From Pseudomonadota bacterium (GTDB lineage: Bacteria; Pseudomonadota; Alphaproteobacteria; Acetobacterales; Acetobacteraceae), in NCBI GenBank assembly GCA_021845555.1, contig JAJZVS010000044.1:4700-13497 (forward strand): a stretch of 8,798 nt of DNA. Direction: 5' to 3'. A model generated the notes under the pieces. The model was not told the origin of the DNA. It ran no database searches and worked only from the letters and a program-made list of their open reading frames with translations. Positions 1 to 6,030 of this stretch are shown one piece after another; within the stretch, counting starts at the first letter, position 1, and each line of letters starts with the position of its first letter. The translations under genes and the position numbers were made by a program.

Positions 1-1
1 G

Positions 2-550
2 CACGCCCGGGTGATCGCGGTGCACGCCGCGCGCTGCCCCGCCTGCGCTTCCGGCCTGCGCGTCGCCGAGGCTGCCGGCGGCGCCCTGCTGGACGCACTG
101 CCGCCGGCGCCGATGGCGCCGGACGCGCTGGCCCGGACGCTGGCGCGGCTGGACGCGGCCTCGGTCGAAGCGCCCCCGGCGGCGCCCGCGTTCGATCTCG
201 CCGCCCTCGCCTCCGGTCGCTGGCGCCGCGTCGCGCCGGGCATCGCGATCATGAATCTGCTGCCGCGCGATGCCACCGACAGCCGGCTCGATCTGATCCG
301 CGTCGCCCCCGGCCGCGCGCTGCTCACCCATGGCCATACCGGGACCGAGACCACCTGCGTCCTGTCCGGCGCCTTCGCCGACGGCACCGGCACCTTCGCG
401 GCCGGCGACTGCGTGGAGGCCGACGCCGCGCTGGACCACACCCCGCGCGCGCTGGCGGGCGAGGACTGCGTCTGCCTGATCGCCACCACGCATCATCTGC
501 GCCCGCACGGCTGGCTCGGCCGGCTGGTGCGCCCGCTGCTGGGGATGTAG
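2..550 (+). CDS. chrR: ChrR-type zinc anti-sigma factor (cupin), 5' truncated by window edge
   Basis: Anti-sigma factor of the ChrR family, which binds and inhibits an RpoE-type ECF sigma factor in the cytoplasm and releases it under singlet oxygen or organic hydroperoxide stress. The frame is open from base 2. The N-terminal zinc motif HxxxCxxC is visible (His at 23-25, Cys at 35-37 and 44-46), equivalent to H31/C35/C38 of Rhodobacter sphaeroides ChrR. By that comparison about 26 residues are missing before the GTG at 11, so that GTG is not the real start. The C-terminal cupin has the four metal ligands in HGHTGTE (His, His, Glu) and the DH of LDHTPRA, with the same 2/4/30 spacing as H141/H143/E147/H177 of ChrR. 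A C-V-C pair follows, matching C187/C189. Two further cupin cysteines (ETTCV and GDCVE) are extra to what I remember of ChrR. The alpha/beta-hydrolase gene follows after 4 nt. The cognate sigma gene should lie just upstream, outside the window. Confidence 0.92.
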   Translation, partial: HARVIAVHAARCPACASGLRVAEAAGGALLDALPPAPMAPDALARTLARLDAASVEAPPAAPAFDLAALASGRWRRVAPGIAIMNLLPRDATDSRLDLIRVAPGRALLTHGHTGTETTCVLSGAFADGTGTFAAGDCVEADAALDHTPRALAGEDCVCLIATTHHLRPHGWLGRLVRPLLGM

Positions 551-554
551 CGCG

Positions 555-1406
555 GTGTCGGCCGTCCTTGCTCCACCTGCACCGGCGCGCGCCGGGTTTG
601 CCGTGAACCTGCTGAACCGGCTGGCGCCGCGGCGCGGCGTGACGGTGCGGGCGGGCCTGGCCTACGGGCCGGGGCCGCGACATCGGCTGGATGCCTATCT
701 CCCCGCCCGCGCCGCCGCATCGGCGCCGGCGCCGGTGGTGGTGTTCTTCTACGGTGGCGGCTGGGAGGAAGGCGAGCGGGGCATGTACCGTTTCGTCGCC
801 GCCGCGCTGGCCGCGCGTGGCATTCTGACCCTGGTGCCCGACTACCGCCTGTATCCCGAGGTCCGCTTCCCCGCCTTCATGGAGGATGCCGCCGCCGCGG
901 TCGCCTGGGCACGGTCGTTCGCGGCGACGCAGGGGGGCGATCCGGGACGGTTGTTCCTAATGGGACATTCCGCCGGCGCGCAGATCGCCACGCTGCTGGC
1001 TCTGGACGCGCGCTATCTGCGCGCGGCGGGCATGGCGCGCGGGCGCATCGCCGGGGTGATCGGCCTGGCCGGTCCCTACGACTTCCTGCCGCTGCGCAGC
1101 CCCACCCTGAAGGCGATCTTCGGTCCGGAGGCGGCCTGGCCGGCGAGCCAGCCGATCACCTACGTCACCGCCTCGGCGCCGCCGATGCTGCTGGCGGCCG
1201 GCACCGCGGACCGGGTGGTCGATCCCGGCAACGCGCGGCGCCTGGCGGCGCGGCTCCATTCGGCGGGGGCGACGGCGGAGTTGCACCTTTATCGCGGCCT
1301 GGGACATCGCGCGCTGATCGGCGGATTCGCCTCGGTCCTGGCGCCGCTGCTGCCGGTGCGGCGGGCGACGCTGCGCTTCATCGCGCGCTGCGGGGGGACG
1401 GCATGA
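555..1406 (+). CDS. alpha/beta-hydrolase, BD-FAE / carboxylesterase-like
   Basis: Predicted serine hydrolase of 283 residues, probably an esterase or lipase; substrate unknown. The oxyanion-hole motif is YGGGW (residues 66-70), a variant of the usual HGGGW. The nucleophile elbow GHSAG is at 137-141 (Ser139). The acid is likely Asp219 in GTADRVVDP and the base His251 in GLGH, so the triad looks complete. The DYRLYPE motif (96-102) is typical of the hormone-sensitive-lipase / BD-FAE group. I see no signal peptide; the first 20 residues are mildly hydrophobic but not a classic leader. I chose the GTG at 555 because it lies 4 nt after the chrR stop and 9 nt after GGGGA (541-545). The stop overlaps the next gene by ATGA. 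In this operon a role on phospholipids or oxidised acyl chains is plausible, but that is inference. Confidence 0.88.
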   Translation: MSAVLAPPAPARAGFAVNLLNRLAPRRGVTVRAGLAYGPGPRHRLDAYLPARAAASAPAPVVVFFYGGGWEEGERGMYRFVAAALAARGILTLVPDYRLYPEVRFPAFMEDAAAAVAWARSFAATQGGDPGRLFLMGHSAGAQIATLLALDARYLRAAGMARGRIAGVIGLAGPYDFLPLRSPTLKAIFGPEAAWPASQPITYVTASAPPMLLAAGTADRVVDPGNARRLAARLHSAGATAELHLYRGLGHRALIGGFASVLAPLLPVRRATLRFIARCGGTA

Positions 1407-2179
1407 TCGTGCTGGCGGTCACGGCCGGGGTGTCGCTGGCCATGATGCTGGCGTGGGCGGTGCAGCGTCGCACCGGCAACGCCGGCTGGGTGGATGTGAT
1501 CTGGACCTTCGCGCTCGGCGGCGCGGGCGTGGCTTATGCGCTGGCGGGCGGCGCGGGCGGGCTTCGGGCGTGGCTGGTGGCGGCGCTGGCGGCCGCCTGG
1601 GCGCTGCGGCTGGGCGGCTACATCCTGCGCCGCACCAGCCACGGGACCGAGGACGCCCGCTACGCCAGGTTGCGCGCGGAGTGGGGCGAGGGGTTCCAGC
1701 GCCGGATGTTCGCCTTCCTGCAGATCCAGGCCGCGGTGGCCGCGCTGCTGGCGCTGGCGATGCTGCTGGCCGCGCGCAACCCGGCCCCGCTGGGCATTGG
1801 CGACGCGGCCGGCGCGGCGGTATTCCTGTTCGCGATCCTGGGCGGCAACGCCGCCGACGAGCAGCTGCTGCGCTTCCGCCGCGAACCGGCCAACCGCGGG
1901 CAGGTCTGCGCCGTCGGGCTGTGGCGTTGGTCGCGCCACCCGAATTATTTCTTCGAGTTCCTGGCCTGGTGCGCCTGGCCGCTGCTGGCGATCTCCGCCG
2001 CCTACCCCGCGGGCTGGCTGGCGCTGGCCGCGCCGGCGGTGATGTACTGGCTGCTGGTGCATGTCTCCGGCATCCCGCCGCTGGAGGAAGCGATGCTGCG
2101 CTCCCGCGGCGACGCCTATCGCGCCTACCAGGCGCGCACCCGCCCGTTCCTGCCGTTGCCGAAATGGAGCCTGAAATGA
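1403..2179 (+). CDS. DUF1295 family integral membrane protein (steroid 5-alpha-reductase-like)
   Basis: Polytopic inner-membrane protein of 258 residues. The family is distantly related to steroid 5-alpha-reductases and isoprenylcysteine methyltransferases. The diagnostic C-terminal motif SRHPNYFFE is at residues 177-185, preceded by GLWRW and followed by a hydrophobic segment. VSGIPPLEE (221-229) and the tail GDAYRAYQARTRPFLPLPKW are also characteristic. Hydrophobic stretches lie near 2-20, 33-50, 54-70, 104-124, 133-150, 184-200 and 202-221. The family's biochemistry is poorly known; acting on a lipid such as an unsaturated acyl chain or isoprenoid is inferred from relatives and from its repeated company with CFA-like methyltransferases in ChrR-linked clusters. 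A G-rich stretch (GGGGGGA) a few bases before the ATG could serve as ribosome site. The start overlaps the preceding stop, and the end overlaps the next start, both as ATGA. Confidence 0.9.
   Translation: MIVLAVTAGVSLAMMLAWAVQRRTGNAGWVDVIWTFALGGAGVAYALAGGAGGLRAWLVAALAAAWALRLGGYILRRTSHGTEDARYARLRAEWGEGFQRRMFAFLQIQAAVAALLALAMLLAARNPAPLGIGDAAGAAVFLFAILGGNAADEQLLRFRREPANRGQVCAVGLWRWSRHPNYFFEFLAWCAWPLLAISAAYPAGWLALAAPAVMYWLLVHVSGIPPLEEAMLRSRGDAYRAYQARTRPFLPLPKWSLK
2166..2169 (+). promoter_or_regulatory. ribosome binding site of the CFA-like gene
   Basis: GGAG inside the last codons of the DUF1295 gene, 6 nt before the ATG at 2176. It supports that start over any in the long upstream open extension of the same frame. 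Confidence 0.6.
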
Positions 2180-3216
2180 ACCTGGTCGCCGCCGCCACCG
2201 GCGCCGTCGAGCGCCTCCCCCTGCCCGACGCGCTGACCAGGGCCGGGATCGCCCTGCTGGTGGAACGCACCGGCCGGCGCCTGGACCGCACCCCGCCCGA
2301 GGCTGACCGCGACTTCGCGCGGCGCATGCGCGACTACCCGATCGCCCGCACGCCCGAGGCCGCCAACGCCCAGCATTACGAACTGCCGGCCGCGTTCTTC
2401 GACCAGGTGCTGGGGGCGCGGCGGAAATACTCGTGCTGCCTGTATGGCGACGGCGCCGACACGCTGGACGCCGCCGAGGAACGCGCACTGGTGGAAACCG
2501 CCGCCCATGCCGAACTGGCCGACGGGCAGCGGATCCTGGAACTCGGCTGCGGCTGGGGGTCGCTGACCTTGTGGATGGCGGAGCGCTTTCCGCGCGCGAC
2601 GATCGTCGCCGTCTCCAATTCCGCCCCGCAGCGGGCGTTCATTGAGGCCGCGGCGGCGGCGCGCGGGATCGGCAACGTCCGGGTCATCACCGCCGACATG
2701 AACCGCTTCGATCCCGCGGCCTTCGATGTGGGCGCGCGGTTCGACCGCGTGGTTTCGGTGGAGATGTGGGAGCACATGAGCAACTGGCGCGCGCTGCTGG
2801 AGCGCGTGCATGGCTGGGTGGTACCGGACGGGCGGCTGTTCCTGCACGTGTTCAGCCACCGCCTGGCGCCCTATGCCTTCGACCACGACGACAAGGCCGA
2901 CTGGATCGCCCAGCATTTCTTCACCGGCGGGATCATGCCGAGCCACCGGCTGATCCGCGAGCTGGACGAGCGCTTCGTCCTGGAAGCCGATTGGCGCTGG
3001 AGCGGCCTGCACTATCAGCGCACCGCCAACGACTGGCTGGCCCGCTACGACGCCAACGAAGCCGCGATCGAACCGATCCTGCGCGCGGTGTATGGCCCCC
3101 AGGCTGGCCTGTGGAAGCGCCGCTGGCGGCTGTTCTTCCTGGCCACCGCCGGGCTGTTCGGCGCGCGCGAGGGCCGCGACTGGGGGATCAGCCACTACCG
3201 GCTGCGCCCGCGATGA
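2176..3216 (+). CDS. cyclopropane-fatty-acyl-phospholipid-synthase-like SAM methyltransferase
   Basis: SAM-dependent enzyme of 346 residues that should modify double bonds of membrane phospholipid acyl chains, adding a methylene (cyclopropane) or a methyl branch. The SAM-binding motif is ELGCGWGSL (122-130). By comparison with E. coli Cfa, the active-site residues appear present: C87 in YSCCLY (C139), E199 in MWEHM (E239), H224 in FLHVF (H266) and Y280 in GLHYQRT (Y317). FTGGIMPS (249-256) matches the family FPxGxLPS segment. The N-terminal part is shorter than in E. coli Cfa (382 residues). The ATG at 2176 overlaps the DUF1295 stop and has GGAG at 2166-2169, 6 nt upstream; the same frame is open far upstream, but that part lies over the DUF1295 gene. 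The UfaM-type methylase of furan fatty acid synthesis belongs to the same superfamily, and sequence reading alone does not separate the two products. Confidence 0.92.
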   Translation: MNLVAAATGAVERLPLPDALTRAGIALLVERTGRRLDRTPPEADRDFARRMRDYPIARTPEAANAQHYELPAAFFDQVLGARRKYSCCLYGDGADTLDAAEERALVETAAHAELADGQRILELGCGWGSLTLWMAERFPRATIVAVSNSAPQRAFIEAAAAARGIGNVRVITADMNRFDPAAFDVGARFDRVVSVEMWEHMSNWRALLERVHGWVVPDGRLFLHVFSHRLAPYAFDHDDKADWIAQHFFTGGIMPSHRLIRELDERFVLEADWRWSGLHYQRTANDWLARYDANEAAIEPILRAVYGPQAGLWKRRWRLFFLATAGLFGAREGRDWGISHYRLRPR

Positions 3217-3758
3217 GCCTGCGCGCGGCGATCCGCGCCTATGGATCGCATCCCGATCCGGCGACGGCGGCGGCGTGTTTCGTGGCGCTGGTCCTGGGGT
3301 CGAATGGGCCGTTCTATCCGCTCTACGTGATCGCGGTGGCGGGCTGGGCGCGCGGCCATGCGGCATTCCTGACCATGGGTGCGATGCCGCTGTTCCTGGC
3401 CGTCCCGGCGCTGGCGCGGTGGCGGCCGGACGCGGCGCGAACGGCGCTGTGGCTGGTGGGCACGGTCAATACCGTGTGGTGCATGAAGCTGCTGGGGCCG
3501 GAGAGCGGCGTGGGGCTGTTCCTGCTGCCCTGCATCGCGCTGGCCGCGCTGCTGCAGGGGCGGGTGTTGACCCTGACGGCGGCCGGGCTGCCGATCCTGC
3601 CGCTGCTGATGCCGGCAACAGCGTTCGGACAGCCGATCCTGGCGCTGACGGCGGCGGAGGACGCGCGGCTGGCAGCGCTGAACGGGTTCAGCGCGGCTTG
3701 CCTGATGGGACTGATCGCGTTGCGGCTGGCGGGCGTGCTGCGGGGGCCAGACGCATAG
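3213..3758 (+). CDS. unrecognised polytopic membrane protein, last gene of the ChrR operon
   Basis: A 181-residue, strongly hydrophobic protein that I cannot assign to a family. Membrane segments are likely near residues 18-30, 34-46, 49-67, 76-96, 99-114, 117-135 and 155-174, so six or seven spans. Notable points are SNGPFYPLY (30-38), VNTVWCMKLLGPESG (85-99) and LFLLPCIAL (102-110), the last recalling membrane sensor domains fused to cyclases. Here there is no attached output domain; the protein ends soon after the last span. The ATG at 3213 overlaps the preceding stop as ATGA and has no Shine-Dalgarno, so translation probably depends on coupling to the CFA-like gene. Codon use matches its neighbours. 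Membership of the lipid/oxidative-stress operon is the only functional clue; transport, sensing or a structural role are all open. That the gene is real is much surer than its function. Confidence 0.75.
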   Translation: MSLRAAIRAYGSHPDPATAAACFVALVLGSNGPFYPLYVIAVAGWARGHAAFLTMGAMPLFLAVPALARWRPDAARTALWLVGTVNTVWCMKLLGPESGVGLFLLPCIALAALLQGRVLTLTAAGLPILPLLMPATAFGQPILALTAAEDARLAALNGFSAACLMGLIALRLAGVLRGPDA

Positions 3759-3762
3759 CGTC
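3750..3762 (+). terminator. weak hairpin at the operon end, possible terminator
   Basis: GACGC-ATA-GCGTC forms a 5-bp stem with a 3-base loop across the stop codon of the last operon gene, followed eight bases on by only four T residues (ggcgcaatttt). The stem is short and the T-run minimal, so this is a weak candidate. Confidence 0.2.
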
Positions 3763-3811
3763 GGCGCAATTTTCCGTGGCTTTGCGGGCGGGGGCCGCGA
3801 TACGGTCAGTC

Positions 3812-3976
3812 CTACGCTCCAAACAGCACCCCGATGCGCGCCATCACGCCGCTCTGCATCGGCGCCGTGGCCGCCAGGCGCTGTTGTCGCGCCAACGCTT
3901 CTGCCAACGTTCCTTCGTGGAATGCCAGGAAGGCTTCACCCCGGCCAATGCCCGCCGCGGCAGCTCGCCTACAGGC
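3812..3976 (-). pseudogene. possible gene relic or small unrecognised coding tail on the - strand
   Basis: Read on the complement, a 54-codon frame ending at TAG (3814-3812) has a balanced, helix-like composition including GEAFLAFHEG, TLAEALARQQ and a tail MARIGVLFGA. This is unlike the Arg/Pro/Gly-rich shadows elsewhere in the window. No ATG begins it; an in-frame TGA (3979-3977) precedes it, and upstream of that stop the same frame again reads FEPEASNAMMPSV before another stop at 4114-4112. This looks like the 3' end of a decayed gene or a piece of a dispersed repeat. I do not recognise the family, and chance cannot be excluded at this length. Confidence 0.3.
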
Positions 3977-4131
3977 TCACACACTCGGCATCATTGCGTT
4001 CGAAGCCTCTGGCTCAAATCTCCTGGATCGGTCCGGGATATCGCGCGAGGGTGGCGCCCGCGGTGAACGGCGACGCCAAGCAGGTGCCCGGCGGACGCCG
4101 CACGCCGATGGTCAGGCAGGCGATGAAGCCC

Positions 4132-4143
4132 CGATCGCGATCG
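4132..4143. repeat. 12-bp perfect palindrome CGATCGCGATCG
   Basis: Perfect inverted repeat 140 bp upstream of the aminotransferase start, in the gene-free stretch. It could be a regulator site, or a frequent GC-rich tetramer repeat with no function. Confidence 0.3.
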
Positions 4144-4271
4144 CAGGTGCAGGGGTTACAGCGGCGCCCCGCGAAGGTGCGACCGGTCTTCCAGGCCGTC
4201 GCGGGGGGCTCGCCCGCTCGCGCGAACGCGGCTATGGCGGAGCGAACGGTCCGCGCGGCCGCGGCCGAACC

Positions 4272-4277
4272 AGGAGG
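4272..4277 (+). promoter_or_regulatory. strong ribosome binding site of the aminotransferase gene
   Basis: Full consensus AGGAGG placed 5 nt before the ATG at 4283; the next in-frame ATG (4292) would be too far. It is the clearest Shine-Dalgarno in the window and fixes this start. Confidence 0.85.
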
Positions 4278-4282
4278 AAGCG

Positions 4283-5515
4283 ATGGACGGGATGGACATC
4301 ACACGCCTGTTTGCCCCCGGCGTGCCGGCCCCGGCGCCGCGCTTCCCCGGCTTCCCGCCGTATAACTTCATCGGCGGGCACAACGATCCGGCGCTGATCC
4401 CGATCGAGGGCCTCGCCGAAGCCGCCGCCGCGGTGATCCGCCGCGAAGGCGCGAAGCTGGCGATGTACAACCTCGCCCAGGGGCCGCAGGGCTATCGGGG
4501 CTTGCGGGAGTTCGTCGCCGGCAAGCTCACGGCGCACCGCGGCATCGCCTGCGGGGCGGACGATCTGCTGATCACCTCCGGCTCCGGCCAGGGTATCGAC
4601 CTGGTGAACCGGCTGCTGATCGCGCCGGGCGATACCGTGCTGATCGAGGAATTCTCCTACGCCGGGGCGGTCACGCGGGCTCGCCAGTCGGGCGCGCGGG
4701 TGATCCCGCTGCCGCTCGATGCGGAGGGCATCCGGATCGATGCGCTGGGCGCCATCCTGGCCGAGCGCAAGTCCCAAGGGGTGACGCCGAAATACCTCTA
4801 CACCATCCCCACCATTCAGAACCCGACCGGCTCCATCCTGCCGCTCGACCGCCGCCGCGCGCTGCTCGCGCTCTGCGCCGAATACGGCGTGCCGGTGTTC
4901 GAGGACGAGTGCTACGCCGACCTGCTCTGGCAGGACGTTGCCGCTCCGCCCGCGCTGCGGGCGCTGGCGCCGGCGCAGGTGATCCATATCGGCTCGTTCT
5001 CCAAATCGCTCGCCCCGGCGCTGCGGCTCGGCTACGTCTCGGCCGACTGGCCGGTGCTGGCGCGCATGATCGCGGCCAAGGCCGACGGCGGCACCGGCGC
5101 GATCGACCAGATGGTGGCGGCGGAATATTTCTCCCGGCACTTCGCGGCCCATGTCGCGCATCTCAGCGCCGGGCTGCACGTCAAGCTCGCGGTGATGCAG
5201 GAGGCGCTGGCGCGCGAGTTCGGCACCGCGATCGAGACCTGGCAGCCGAAGGGCGGCATCTTCCTGTGGATGAAGCTGCCCGATACGGTCGATGTGCGCA
5301 CGCTGGTGCAGCCTGCGGCGGCGGCGGGGATCGCGTTCAACCCGGGGCCGGAATGGGCGGTCGAGGCCGAGGCGGCGAAGTCGCACCTGCGCCTGTGTTT
5401 CGCGCTGCCCACCGCCGAGGAGATCCGTGCCGGCGTGGCCGCCTTCGCCCAGGTATGCCGCGAACAGACCGGCATCCCCGCGCGCAGCGCCAACATCCGC
5501 CACGGCGCCGCCTGA
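4283..5515 (+). CDS. PLP-dependent fold-type I aminotransferase (2-aminoadipate / MocR-domain type)
   Basis: Cytoplasmic class I/II aminotransferase of 410 residues. The PLP-binding lysine is K241 in SFSKSLAPALRLGY. Other cofactor residues visible are N180 in QNPTG (179-183), D208 and Y211 in FEDECYADLLW, and the ITSGSGQGID loop (97-106) for the phosphate. R370 in LRLCFALP is the expected substrate-carboxylate arginine. YNLAQGPQGYRGLREF (62-77) and the overall pattern place it in the group that includes LysN-like 2-aminoadipate transaminases and the aminotransferase halves of MocR regulators. There is no N-terminal GntR helix-turn-helix, and the length fits a free enzyme. The substrate is not readable from sequence; 2-aminoadipate, aromatic or branched-chain amino acids, or a beta-amino acid are all possible. 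It stands alone between a long upstream gap and a convergent neighbour, so the context gives little help. Confidence 0.93.
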   Translation: MDGMDITRLFAPGVPAPAPRFPGFPPYNFIGGHNDPALIPIEGLAEAAAAVIRREGAKLAMYNLAQGPQGYRGLREFVAGKLTAHRGIACGADDLLITSGSGQGIDLVNRLLIAPGDTVLIEEFSYAGAVTRARQSGARVIPLPLDAEGIRIDALGAILAERKSQGVTPKYLYTIPTIQNPTGSILPLDRRRALLALCAEYGVPVFEDECYADLLWQDVAAPPALRALAPAQVIHIGSFSKSLAPALRLGYVSADWPVLARMIAAKADGGTGAIDQMVAAEYFSRHFAAHVAHLSAGLHVKLAVMQEALAREFGTAIETWQPKGGIFLWMKLPDTVDVRTLVQPAAAAGIAFNPGPEWAVEAEAAKSHLRLCFALPTAEEIRAGVAAFAQVCREQTGIPARSANIRHGAA

Positions 5516-5522
5516 GCCGAGG

Positions 5523-5921
5523 TCAGTCGCCCAGCGCGGCGGCGACGAAGCGCAGCAGTTCCTGCTCCGCCGGTGGCTTCTCCAGCACCTGCGCGATCCC
5601 GAGCGCCTTCGCCCGCGCCGCGATTGCCGGCGAGGACGATCCGGTGATCAGCATGATCGGCAGAGCATCGCCCTGCGCGCGCAGCCGCGCGGCGAGTTCG
5701 AGCCCGGTGACCTGCGGCATGTGGTGGTCGAGGATCAGCCCGGCGAGGAAGCTGCGATCGCAACGGGCCAGGAAATCGGCAGCGGACTCGTAGGTTGCGA
5801 CGTCGTAGCCCGAGACTCCGAGCAGGAACCGCAGCGAATCCCGCACCGCGGCATCGTCGTCCACGATCGCGACCTGGCGTGTCGCTACGGGCGTGACCTC
5901 ACGTGACGCCGTCGCGATCAT
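5523..5921 (-). CDS. single-domain response regulator (FixJ-like receiver)
   Basis: Receiver-only protein of 132 residues. The acidic pocket DDD is at 21-23, the phospho-acceptor is D65 in LILDHHMP, the switch threonine is T93 in LITG and the conserved lysine is K115 in LEKP. The segment YESAADFLA (44-52) is typical of FixJ/NarL-type receivers. No DNA-binding output domain follows, so it must act by protein contact or as a phosphate relay or sink. The kinase gene is immediately upstream on the same strand (109-bp gap), and its product is the obvious phosphodonor. The ATG at 5921 has no Shine-Dalgarno; about ten residues precede the first beta strand, and the next in-frame start candidate lies inside the domain. 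The 3' end faces the aminotransferase gene at a distance of 7 nt. Confidence 0.92.
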   Translation of the reverse strand: MIATASREVTPVATRQVAIVDDDAAVRDSLRFLLGVSGYDVATYESAADFLARCDRSFLAGLILDHHMPQVTGLELAARLRAQGDALPIMLITGSSSPAIAARAKALGIAQVLEKPPAEQELLRFVAAALGD

Positions 5922-6030
5922 GGCCAGGGGTGGTTTCGAAGCTGCGCAGCCATGGCCGGGTCCGGGGTGCGGGGAGGGAAAGGGTGGATGCAGAAGATCG
6001 CCCTTCGTCGCCGGCGCGCTTTGATGCAGA

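Larger units (their letters stand above)
3759..4282. other. 524-bp stretch without a convincing gene
   Basis: No frame on either strand gives a protein with recognisable motifs and a credible start. The + strand frames from 3834 and 3922 are Arg/Pro/Ala-rich; the first runs into the aminotransferase gene. GC content dips locally: 33 of 60 bases in 3971-4030, against roughly 70% nearby. The stretch contains a short direct repeat GCCAACG (3891-3897 and 3903-3909), a 12-bp palindrome (4132-4143), a protein-like relic on the - strand (3812-3976) and, at its right end, the Shine-Dalgarno of the aminotransferase gene. The promoter of that gene should also be here, but I cannot point to -35/-10 elements. 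Confidence 0.6.

Noticed and set aside
1453..2175. N-terminal extension of the CFA-like gene
   Set aside because: It lies entirely over the DUF1295 gene in another frame and is Arg/Gly-rich; GGAG and the ATGA overlap support 2176.
1289..2488. Long - strand reading frame opposite the DUF1295 and hydrolase genes
   Set aside because: Its product is Arg/Pro/Gly/His-rich without motifs, whereas the + strand genes here have clear family motifs. It is a GC-driven shadow.
3101..3160. Loss of the catalytic Tyr in the CFA-like enzyme (RRWRLFF in place of RMFTYY)
   Set aside because: Counting from H266 in E. coli Cfa puts Y317 in the FGADYDTT segment, which aligns with GLHYQRT; Y280 is present here, so the site is intact.
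2125..3366. Long - strand reading frame opposite the CFA-like gene
   Set aside because: No recognisable domain and biased composition; the + strand has the complete SAM motif and active-site residues.
3993..4040. tRNA-like GTTCGAA in the gene-free stretch
   Set aside because: No acceptor stem pairing, anticodon arm or CCA could be found around it.
3834..4397. + strand frames starting at 3834 and 3922 as small genes
   Set aside because: Basic, low-complexity products with no ribosome site; the first runs into the aminotransferase gene and both are best explained by high GC.
4232..5503. 423-residue - strand frame opposite the aminotransferase
   Set aside because: Arg/Gly/His-rich with no motif; the + strand has the full PLP signature and a perfect Shine-Dalgarno.
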